Both the position numbers and the translations under genes were made by a program. Positions 55,693 to 64,000 of a DNA stretch of 64,000 bases are shown here, one piece after another (positions within the stretch are counted from its first letter, which is position 1; the number at the start of each line of letters is the position of its first letter). The stretch comes from Chloranthus sessilifolius (lineage: Eukaryota; Streptophyta; Magnoliopsida; Chloranthales; Chloranthaceae). Below the pieces are notes generated by a model. The model ran no database searches and had not been told where the DNA came from. It saw only the letters and a program-made list of their open reading frames with translations. The stretch spans positions 77,890,671 through 77,954,670 of the forward strand of contig CM037598.1 of assembly GCA_021018995.1 (NCBI GenBank). The letters are read 5' to 3'.

Positions 55693-55965
55693 ACTTACCG
55701 ATAATTTACATTAGCGTCCGATAACGTACATTATCGACCGATAACTTACATTATCGGTTTCTAAATTAAGTTATCGACCGCTAACTTACATTATCGGCCG
55801 CTAAATTAAATTATCGATCGATAACTTATATTAGTGGTCGATAATGTAAGTTGTCGATCGATAATGTAAGTTAGTGGTCGATAATGTAAGTTAGCGGTCG
55901 ATAACTTAATTTAGCAGCCAATAATGTAAGTTATTAGACGCTAATTGAAGTTATCGGTAGTTTTT
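55693..55965. repeat. Palindrome array 1 (left subterminal)
   Basis: About a dozen units of the form CCGATAACTTACATTATCGG with changes in arms and core, ~20-22 bp apart, between the left terminal repeat and the first ULP1-gene exon (presumed 5' leader/promoter). Confidence 0.9.
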
Positions 55966-56031
55966 CAACCTCACTTATTTTGTTAATTAATTATTTTTAT
56001 TTATATTACAGTCCCACTAAGTGATTGTAAA

Positions 56032-59000
56032 ATGACTATGCCTCTAAAGCCCTTCGAGAAATGTTCTGGAATTGGTGTTAAGAAATTTTATTTGCACTGT
56101 AACAAAGAGAGGAAGAAGATATTAGATGATTCAATTTTCGGTCATCTATTTAGGATTAATAAGAAATTAGGATTCATTGAAGACTTGGTTAACGCTATTT
56201 TAAGTTTTTGGGTTAAAGATAATATTTTCAAGGTCAAGAACACCAATGTACTGCTGCAAGAGACCGATATAGCATTGATTTTAAGCCTGAACATGTTGAC
56301 GGAACCTGAGTCTGAGAAGGTGGTCGTGCCAGAGGAAGTAACTATTCGATACAAATTCTTTCGGGGGAAGCCGGCTAAAAGACCTCGTATTGAAGAAATT
56401 ATTGATACTGCTGATTTATCCAACGATGAATTTTTGAAACTATCATTATTATTTCTCTTATGTTCTTTTTTACTTCCGAACACATACCAGGAAGTGGACG
56501 CACGGTACTTGGCATTAGTAGATAACATTGAAGAGTTCAACAAGTTTCCGTGGGACCTGATAGTTTATAATAATTTAGCAGATAGCATATCAAAAGTGAA
56601 CGGTAGAAGGGAAATGACGAAAAAGTCAAAAAATTGGCATTACAACATCTACGGATGCACTATCGCCCTACAGATTTGGGCGTTTGAGCACTTTTCTGGA
56701 GTCGCCACCGCTCTTACTGAGCTCAAAGATCCATTTCCCAGGCTAATGAAATGGAAAGGCCCGAAATTCAGCCGTAATCCTATTTTATATTGAGAAAATT
56801 TTCTTAAGTCTGAAGTTATCTTAGAGCTTGAAGCTGTAAAGTACGAATTACAGTATAGATCGGTTCGACTCTTTTTTATGCAAAGAGAGATGGAAAGGGA
56901 GCAGGAAAAGACCGACGAGCCTTATTCCCAAGAAAATATATAGGATTACGACGATGTCCCAAGTTACGAGACACGTCCTCAGGAAAGAGCAGAAGAGCCG
57001 AGATGACGATAACGACGATGAGGATGACGATGATGACAACGATGAAAACGACGAGTATGAGGTCGTTGTACGTCAACATATAAAACCAAAGGGTAAACCA
57101 AAGATTAGGCCCCAGCCAAAAAGAGAACAGTCGGTTAGGCAACCCCACCTAACCAAAGAAGTAACGGAGCTTAGAAAAGAATACAATACGCTCCGCATGG
57201 CTGTAAAAGAGATGAAAAAAGACTTTTGACGTGCATTTACAGTGCTTAAAGGGCAAGCACTTACTATTGAACAGCTAGGGAGAGACAAGAAGACCCTACA
57301 AGAGCAAATTTGGTCATTACAAGATCAAGTAGGGTCACTACAAGATCGAGTTCAAAATTTAACAGAATAAAATGACGCAATACGGAAGGATCTTGATGCG
57401 GTCAGATCTCATTTAACAAAGGTACTAAACCAAGTCTTTTTAAATTTAAAAAAAAATTAATTTTTTACAGATTAATGCAAAATTAGCTCGTCAGCCGATA
57501 ATGTAAATTATCTTCCGACAACTTACATTATCGACCGATAATCTAAGTTAGCGGTCGATAATTTATATTATTGATCGATAATGTAACTTATCGACTGATA
57601 ATCTAAGTTAGCGGTCGTTAATTTACATTATTGATCGATAATGTAAATTATCGACCGATAATCTAAGTTAGCAGCCGATAATTTACATTATCGATCGATA
57701 ATGTAAATTATCGACAGCTAACTTAGATTATCGGTTGATCCCAAATAATTTTATTTTGTAATTATACATGATAATATTCTTTCATCTATTCTATTTGAAA
57801 CCTTCGTTCCCACCGCCACTCATCCAATAGCTTCTCAATCTTTTCCTCCTCAAACTTCTGCCCCTTAAACCACTGCCACTCAACCAACAGTCATCAAAAC
57901 TTATGAACCTAAACCCACTGCTCCTCAACCAAGCCATCAATCCACTGCCCCCCGAATTTCTGCCCTTAAACCTACTGGCCTAAAACCCACTGCTCCTCAA
58001 CCTACCCATCAATCAACTGCCCCCCAAACTTCTTCCCCTAAACCTACTGGCCTAAAAGCCACTGCTCCTCAACGTACTCATCAAATCACTGCACCCAAAA
58101 TTTTTGAAGCTCCTCAACATCTTACTAAACAACCCTTGGTGGAAGTGGGTGATGAGGGTGCTCCTCTTACCCAGCCTTCTCGTGAGTCACAGTCGGCATC
58201 ACTAAAATCAATTTTAGCGAAACTATCAACTGTAAAAAGTAAAATCGGGGGATATAACTTGCATGCTCGGAAGAAGAGAAAGACTCCAACCAGTAAAGCA
58301 ATGATAAAAAGACCAAAATTGGTTGTGGAGGAGGAGGAGGAGGATGAGCCAAAATCAATGGAGCACAAATATATGCTCAGTTTTTGGAATCGGTCGGAGG
58401 AAGAGGACAATGTGATCGTCAATACTATCATGGGTGTTGACATCACAGTTGCTCTTTTAAAGGTTCTCAAAGGACGCTCGTGGCTCGACAATGAAGTCAT
58501 CGATGCGTACTCGAGAGTCCTTGAAGTTATCAATGATTCAATGTTTACGGCAATTGCCGAAAAGAGCTGGTTCGCTTCTGCGTCCGACCTGGTAAGGTTT
58601 CAACTATTTATTATTTCATTTGTTTCTTCTATTTGTCTTTTCAATCATGACTCTTAATTCACTTCTTTTAATTTATTTACTTACTATATTATCCTTTTTC
58701 ATACCTTACTTATAGCAAACGAGAAAAAATTTGAAAAGTTTATCGATAATAAAAGTATAGCAGCACTTAACGACTTCGATAAGTGGCAGGCCTATTATGA
58801 CGAGTGGCAGGTTGTGACGAGTGGCAGGTTCGTCACAATTCAAAGCCGCTTGAACCACTACTTACAAATAATAAATGCGGAATTCACACGATCGACTGTG
58901 AAATGATACGTTTGTTAATACTACACTTCACTTTATTTAACGTTAACGGCTTTTAAATAAAATTTATTATTTAAAATTTCGGTTCCATTTTTTTGCAGAT

Positions 59001-59357
59001 TATCTTCCGATGCATAGCCAAAAATATAGCCACTGGGCATTAGCTATAATTTCATTAGTTGATCACGAAATTAAGTTAATAGATCCAGCAGACCGAGAGT
59101 GCTCAAGGAGGTTCGAAGCGCATAAAGGATGTCTATTGCATCACCTTCCGCTTCTTCTTTACACTGTCGGTTTAAAGTCAGCTTTCAATCAACAATGGAA
59201 GATATCAGTGTTCAACAGTGTCGATCTCCCGCTCCAAAGAAATGGTTGGGACTGCGGTGTATATGTTTTGAAGTACATAGAATACTTTTCCCAATGGCGA
59301 ACTATTGATTTCGAAGAGAACAAATGCAACAATTTAGAGCCGAAATCGGACATTTGA
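56032..59357 (+). pseudogene. ULP1-like (C48) cysteine protease gene of the MULE
   Basis: ULP1 proteases process SUMO or related conjugates; in these elements the role is unknown. Exon 1 (56032-57421): DUF1985-like domain (CSGIGVKKFYLHCNKERKK, FLKLSLLFLLCSFLLPN, NWHYNIYGCTIALQIWAFEH), then an acidic/basic linker and a coiled coil (VTELRKEYNTLRMAVKEMKK..LQEQIWSLQDQVGSLQDRV). Stops at 56791, 56941 and 57227 and a frameshift near 56950 break it. An intron with array 2 follows (donor 57422). Exon 2 (to 58591) is Thr/Pro-rich with repeated STAPQTSSPKPTGLK-like units, then a conserved basic region. Exon 3 starts at 58716. Exon 4 (58999-59357) has the catalytic domain: YSHWALAIISLVDHEIKLID (His and Asp) and LPLQRNGWDCGVYVLKYIEY (Gln and Cys), all catalytic residues retained. 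The final exon is thus better preserved than the first. Confidence 0.88.
57489..57738. repeat. Palindrome array 2 (inside a ULP1-gene intron)
   Basis: About a dozen units such as CGATCGATAATGTAAATTATCG and GACCGATAATCTAAGTTAGC in tandem, 20-22 bp period, in the presumed intron between exons 1 and 2. Confidence 0.88.
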
Positions 59358-59550
59358 TGTGCATGTTTGGGAAGAGTTAAACTTTATATTTCATATCATT
59401 GTAAAATTTTATAGATTTTTGTAAATATTTTTTATACAATTTATATATCAACTTGTATAATTTTCGTTGTTATCAATTTATCCTAATTGTCTAACAATTC
59501 TTTATAAATATCATAAAAAGACTTGTATTTGATGTTTGCAATATTCACAA

Positions 59551-59950
59551 TGCCGGCTAACTTAGTGGCCGCTAAGTTAGCGGACGCTAATTTAAGTTAG
59601 CGACCGCGGACTTAAGTCCGCGCCGCTAATTTAAGTTATCGACCGCTAACTTAAGATATCGGCCGCTAACTTAAATTAGTGTCCGCTAACTTAAGATATC
59701 AGCCGCTAACTTAAGTTAGCGACCGCTAATTTAAGATATCGGCCGATGACTTAAGTTAGCAGCCGATGACATAAATTAGGGCCCGCTAACTTAAGATATC
59801 GGCCGCTAACTTAAAATATCATCCGATGACTTAAGTCATCGGCCGATGACATAAATTAGCGGCCGCTAACTTAAGATATCCGCCGCTAACTTAAGTTAGC
59901 GTTCGCTAACTTAAGATATCGTCCGATGACTTAAGTCATCGGCCGCTAAT
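59551..59950. repeat. Palindrome array 3 (between convergent ULP1 and mudrA genes)
   Basis: About 19 units with a CTTAAG core and variable arms, including perfect palindromes CGCTAACTTAAGTTAGCG, GCGGACTTAAGTCCGC and CGATGACTTAAGTCATCG, joined by GGCC or ACCG links. It starts about 190 bp after the ULP1 stop. Confidence 0.92.
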
Positions 59951-60364
59951 AGTAGGGCCATGATCTCAAAGCAGTTTATTTTGAATCGTGAAATGTGGAC
60001 CAAAGAAATCTGTCAAACTTTGACTTGTGAGTTTAAAAAGTTTTTTCTAATTTTTTTTTATATTAATCTATACCGTCCACTTGTGCTCCACGTGGCACTC
60101 AAATACTCTTTTGGGTGCCACGTGGAGCTCCACATGTATCTTGGAGGACGGTCACCATCTTCCAATTGAGGACCTAACCGACTCCCTTTATAAAATATGA
60201 AATATTATCGATATCGATAAGGGTAGAAATAAAGGCTTACGATGCTCTTAAAAGTAATATAAGTTAATTTCAAATTCTAACAAATTTACACGAGCGACGG
60301 TTATGATCGTATTTGTTACAATTTTTATATTGTAGTGGTCGAACTTCGTCTTTAGATCTTATTC

Positions 60365-62956
60365 TCCTTTTCTTCGGACGGCCGGCTTGACGTATTTAAT
60401 TTGTGCGAAGGCAAAACTTCAATGTCGTATCTTTGCGAAGTTCATTGGTGCTTGTCAACGGGCGGGACAAAGTATTCTTTACAAGTTTTCCTAAATAAGT
60501 TACTGGTAAATCAGTGCTCACAAAATCGGGGAATCTCTCTTTCTCTGTTTCGGTGCAATAATGCGACGATCGCATGTGAACATGGTAATCCAAGAATAGC
60601 CTAACGTCTACATGTACATGTTCGCTTATCTAGATCGACAGTGTGAGTGTAATCACCACGTTTAACTTGAAATATATCGCGACCATATGGTATAACATTT
60701 TTTCGATAGGCCCATTCTGAATTTCGTGTTATGTGTTCTTGGGTCGTCGGTGTTAACACGTGTGTCATTTTATTTCCTTCCTCCTAACTACGAAGATAAA
60801 ATTCGGCTACCTTTGTGCGAATAATTTCTAACATGCTCACGATCGATTCCTCCCTGACTATTTTCAATACACTATTTATGCTTTCAGTCATATTAGTTGT
60901 CACCATATCATAACGCCTCCCTTGAAAATAAGCGCGCGCCCAGAAATGATCACCAATTTGTTTAATCCATGTTGTGCATTTCGGGGGGGCGCCGTCTTCT
61001 ATTTTTTGCATAATTCTTTTAACTTTTACTTCCAAAAATGCACGGGCAGCAACCCAAAAAAGCGGTCAAGAGATTGTATCCTTATATTTATCTAACAGAT
61101 TTAGAGTTAGGTGTTGCATATAGTAGCTGTGAAAGGCGTTAGGAAACACTTTTTCCACAGCTTCCATCAAACCTTTTTGTCTGTTTGATATAAATACAAA
61201 CTGTTCTTCAAAGTCACCGATTACACGTCTCCCTAATAGATCAATGAACCATGTCCAATGATCTTCATTTTCTTTCGGTACAACGCCGAACGCTATAGAG
61301 AATAAATGTCTATTCCTGTCTATCCCCGTAGCTATTAACAACACTCTCTTGTATCGTCCACGCAAATGCGTTCCATCTACCGTAATTATTTTTCGTAAAG
61401 TATTACAAAAGCTTTTAATGCAAGGTTCGAATGCTACGAAGAATCTCTAAAATGCATTATCAGGCTCGAGACACAATTCGGTCTGGATCGACCCGCTGTA
61501 ATTCGGCGACATATAACGGTAACATCTTAAATTGCTCCTTCCAGCTACCTCGGATGTCATTCAACGTCATTTCTTTTCCTCTCCATGCTTTCCAGTAACC
61601 TACTGTTATACCGTATTTTTTTTCAATATAAAAAATTATTGAAGCAGGAGTTTCGTCAAAGCCCTTTAATAGCTTATCCCTCATGAATGAAGCTATCCAC
61701 GATGCCATACATTGGCGATGTCCGCTTCCGAAAGCTGGCATTCCGCACGTATGTTCCGAGCGGAAAGTTTTCACAGCAAACGTGTCCACTCCTACCAATT
61801 TCGATGTATGTATTCGCCAAGTACATCCTACTTCAACACACCTCACCGTAACTCGAAGAGGATTGGTTTTTATTGGTTTAATTTGGAAATTATTTGCCAT
61901 TACAAATTCTTTAAGAGTTTTCTGAAATGATTTCTTATTTCTAAACGCATGACCAATGGTAATCGGTCCCCCTTCATACAGTTCCTCATCATCTGAATCA
62001 ATATACTCTCCTTCCGAGTCATTAGGCTGATAGTCTTCGTCTACCAGAGGTTGATCAATTCCCCTATTAGTATCAACACGCGAAGTGGGAGACGGCGGTG
62101 CTTCATTATTTTCAGGATCACTATCACCGTCATCAATTGGATGGTTACTACGTGATTGGGATTAAGCCCGTCGATGTACGTTTGGTTGATGTGTAGTTGT
62201 TTGGATTGATGTTGGTCGATGCGGGAATGTTTGATGTACGAGAGGCTATTCTGTTGAAGACTCGATTATCGTTGGCTTCAAAGCTATTGGTTGGGAAGGC
62301 CATTGATATGGACTAAGGCCGACTAAAAATATTTCCCACTGATTTACCGAATCGAAGTTGAACTGAGATGTATCATGTATCGGATTCATTTGATGACAAT
62401 ATCCTCGATCTTCATCACCTTCACTTATTAGAATGTCTGAAGAGGGTTGCTCCAGAGGCCTACGGTAGGGGCAAAATCCTATATTTATATTTCTATCATC
62501 TTCGACTATCATCGGTGCAGCGATGTTCTCCTCTTCAAACCGTATTTTTTTATTTTTAATCAAATGTTCTGTTTCCACACCATCATTATCTTCGTTTGTT
62601 TCCTGGAATTGTTGAAATGCTTCTAAAGACGATAAAATTTCTGTTACGGGAGTGACTAATGATTTTTCGATATAAATATTTATCACACCATCACCAATAC
62701 GATATGCTCTGAATAAGTTTGTGAAATCATCAAAGTCAGACAATTCGACAAACACAAGCTCATTCCCTATGAGTAATGAAACCGTTAGTGTAATAGAATG
62801 TTCTTCCGATCGTGTCCTACTGACCTTGTACATTTTCTCTATAAATTCATCAAATGATATGTTCTCCGTGACAGTGACAATCCTCCGATGTCTTTCGTTG
62901 TAAGTATTATCTCCTACACGGACGAAATCAAAATGGCAAAGAAGGGGAACATCCAT
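60365..62956 (-). pseudogene. mudrA-type MULE transposase, decayed
   Basis: One minus-strand reading with few breaks. From 62956: a PB1-like N-terminal domain (FDFVRVGDNTYNERHRRIVT, VFVELSDFDDFTNLFRAYRI), acidic linker, then FRNKKSFQKTLKEFVMANNF, VRCVEVGCTWRIHTSKL, and the transposase core with VDGTHLRGRYKRVLLIATGI, FGVVPKENEDHWTWFIDLLG, FISNRQKGLMEAVEKVFPNA, WARAYFQGRRYDMVTTNMTE and a SWIM finger (CTC..GLPCSHAIVALLH, near 60570-60620). The second catalytic Asp of the family motif (SDRQKG) is Asn here (codon AAC at 61183-61185) and the usual Cys of HxYCxxHL is Tyr. Stops: TAG and TAA in the linker, a frameshift and stops near 61430-61460, TGA at 61066, TAG in the SWIM finger at 60601, TGAs further on. 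Inactive. Confidence 0.9.
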
Positions 62957-63061
62957 TTCAACCTATAATATTTATAAAATAAAAATTGGTTGATTAAAAG
63001 GGTCATACTTGACTTAGTGCTATAATATTAAAAAATAAAAATTGGTTGGTTAAAAGGTCAT

Positions 63062-63425
63062 CCTAAGATATTAGCCGCTATCTTAGGATATCGATCGATA
63101 TCTTAGGATATCGGTCGATATCTTAAGATATCGACCGATATCTTAGGATAGCGGCCGATATCTTAGGATAGCAGCCGATAACATAAGATATCGACCGATA
63201 TCCTAAGATAGCAGCCGATATCTTACCTAACTTGGTTTAACTACTATATGTTAAAAAAGAGGGAAAATCAATATCTTACAAAGATAATGTACTCGATATC
63301 TTAGGATATCGACCGATATCCTAAGATAGCGGCCGATATCTTACCTAACTTGGTCTACCTACTATATGTTAAAAAAGAGGGGAAATTAATATCTTACAAA
63401 GATAATGTACTCGATATCTTACCTA
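63062..63425. repeat. Palindrome array 4 (right subterminal, upstream of mudrA)
   Basis: Units GATATCTTAGGATATCG and GATATCTTAAGATATCG joined by ACCG, GTCG or GGCCG at 63062-63225. The block is then duplicated with its 75-bp flank (GAGGGAAAATCAATATCTTA and near-identical second copy) at 63295-63425. It sits between the mudrA start and the right terminal repeat. Confidence 0.9.
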
Positions 63426-63637
63426 GCCTATTATATTTCTAAGTTATACCAACTGTAGTCGAATCTCGAAATCGCAATCCAAGAAAAAGTGATAAAAAGG
63501 GCAAATAAGCATAGAGAAGCATATATATATATAACATGGAATCGGCTTGGCTTGGAGCTGGCCTGTTATACAAGGATTGAAACTATAGGATCGTTTCTGC
63601 AAATACACAAACTTATAGGGCCGAAAGTGCAAATTTC

Positions 63638-63639
<2 letters not shown>

Positions 63640-63678
<39 letters not shown>

Positions 63679-64000
63679 AAGCCTGGCCCGGATTTATCCG
63701 GGTTGCAACATGCTTAACTCGAATTGGATACCGAGCCGAATTTGTTTAATAAAAAATACTACTTTTCCCGGTCCGGGTGCGGGCCAAAATCCGGGCTGGC
63801 CCGGCCCATTGAGAGCCCTACCTATCAGCTCTTTTGCTTGTGCATTTCAGTTAGCTCATTTGCCGTTGTGTTTCGATCAACTCTTTTTCGGCAAAGAGCA
63901 GCTTAGGGCTATCAATGGGTCGGGCTTCAACCCGGGCCCAGGCCGGATGGGCCGGGTTCGAGCGCAAGTTTTTTAGGCATTAATAAACGGGTCGAGGTCG
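63640..64000. other. (TA)n tract and ends of GGGCCGG-type elements
   Basis: (AT)n at 63640-63675 directly follows the MULE. Then GC-rich CCCGGNCC words up to 63815, and from 63905 the start of a further element (GGGCTATCAATGGGTCGGG) that runs off the window. No gene. Confidence 0.6.

Larger units (their letters stand above)
55386..63639. mobile_element. ULP1-carrying Mutator-like element (Kaonashi-like MULE), 8.25 kb
   Basis: Terminal inverted repeats of about 100 bp: left starts GGGAAATTTGCACTTTCAGC (55386), right ends with the complement of GGGAAATTTGCACTTTCGGC (63639). The match runs through GTATTTGCAGAAACG and ACAGGCCAGCTCCAAGCCAA. Flanking 9 bp are ATATATATA on both sides (weak, as the site is a TA run). 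Inside are a ULP1 protease-type gene on + (56.0-59.4 kb), mudrA on - (60.4-63.0 kb), converging, and four arrays of short palindromes in the non-coding parts. ULP1-bearing MULEs are known from rice and melon. Both genes are broken here. Confidence 0.9.
54832..63815. mobile_element. Short GGGCCGG-rich inverted-repeat element, split by the MULE
   Basis: CTCTCAATGGGCCGG at 54832 is matched inverted at about 63801-63815. Both ends run inward into GGGCCGGG/CCCGGGCC-rich DNA typical of a common plant non-autonomous DNA element. With the MULE removed it would be about 0.7 kb. I found no convincing target duplication. The word GGGCTATCAATGGGTCGGG at 63905 marks the end of another such element leaving the window. 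Confidence 0.45.

Overview
This is nuclear DNA of a flowering plant. The evidence is spliceosomal introns, plant-type Ty3/gypsy chromovirus retrotransposons primed by initiator tRNA-Met, a plant hAT transposase of the BED-DUF659 type, a Mutator-like element (MULE) carrying a ULP1 protease gene, and short remnants of host genes. The species cannot be told from the sequence. Almost everything is nested transposable elements, so this looks like a heterochromatic or gene-poor interval. No intact conventional host gene is complete in the window.

Layout. 0-4 kb: a broken ABCG/PDR transporter fragment (+), the last three exons of an NSE4-like SMC5/6 subunit (-), and a tandem array with a 147-bp period. 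4.4-15 kb: a small hAT-like MITE split by a non-autonomous LTR retrotransposon (minus strand, 4-kb LTRs, gag only). 15.0-21.4 kb: a 6.4-kb hAT element with a decayed transposase (-). 21-28.8 kb: mostly unassigned sequence, a degraded ULP1-MULE gene fragment (-), a tRNA-derived SINE (-) and short duplications. 28.8-53.0 kb: a gypsy/Tekay-like retrotransposon on the minus strand ('outer'), whose integrase is split by a second, related retrotransposon on the plus strand ('inner', 33.9-46.9 kb). The outer element itself landed in a WPP-domain gene fragment (-). 53-55 kb: that fragment, a four-helix membrane protein ORF with one stop, and a GGGCCGG-rich short element. 55.4-63.6 kb: a complete ULP1-carrying MULE (Kaonashi-like) with ~100-bp terminal inverted repeats and convergent ULP1 (+) and mudrA (-) genes, both decayed.

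Insertion history can be read from exact target-site duplications: AGTAT (gag-only element), TCAAATAT (MITE), CTCCTCC[C/T] (hAT), GTTGT (outer gypsy), GGCAA (inner gypsy) and ATATATATA (MULE).

Three things stand out. Each large element carries dense arrays of short perfect palindromes of its own kind, several with arms that differ from copy to copy but stay self-complementary. Both gypsy elements carry an apparently conserved GT-AG intron between gag and protease. Both also keep an intact extra ORF between pol and the 3' LTR although gag and pol are broken. The gag-only element shares primer site, leader, gag and an LTR hairpin motif with the autonomous-type elements, so it was probably mobilised by relatives of them.
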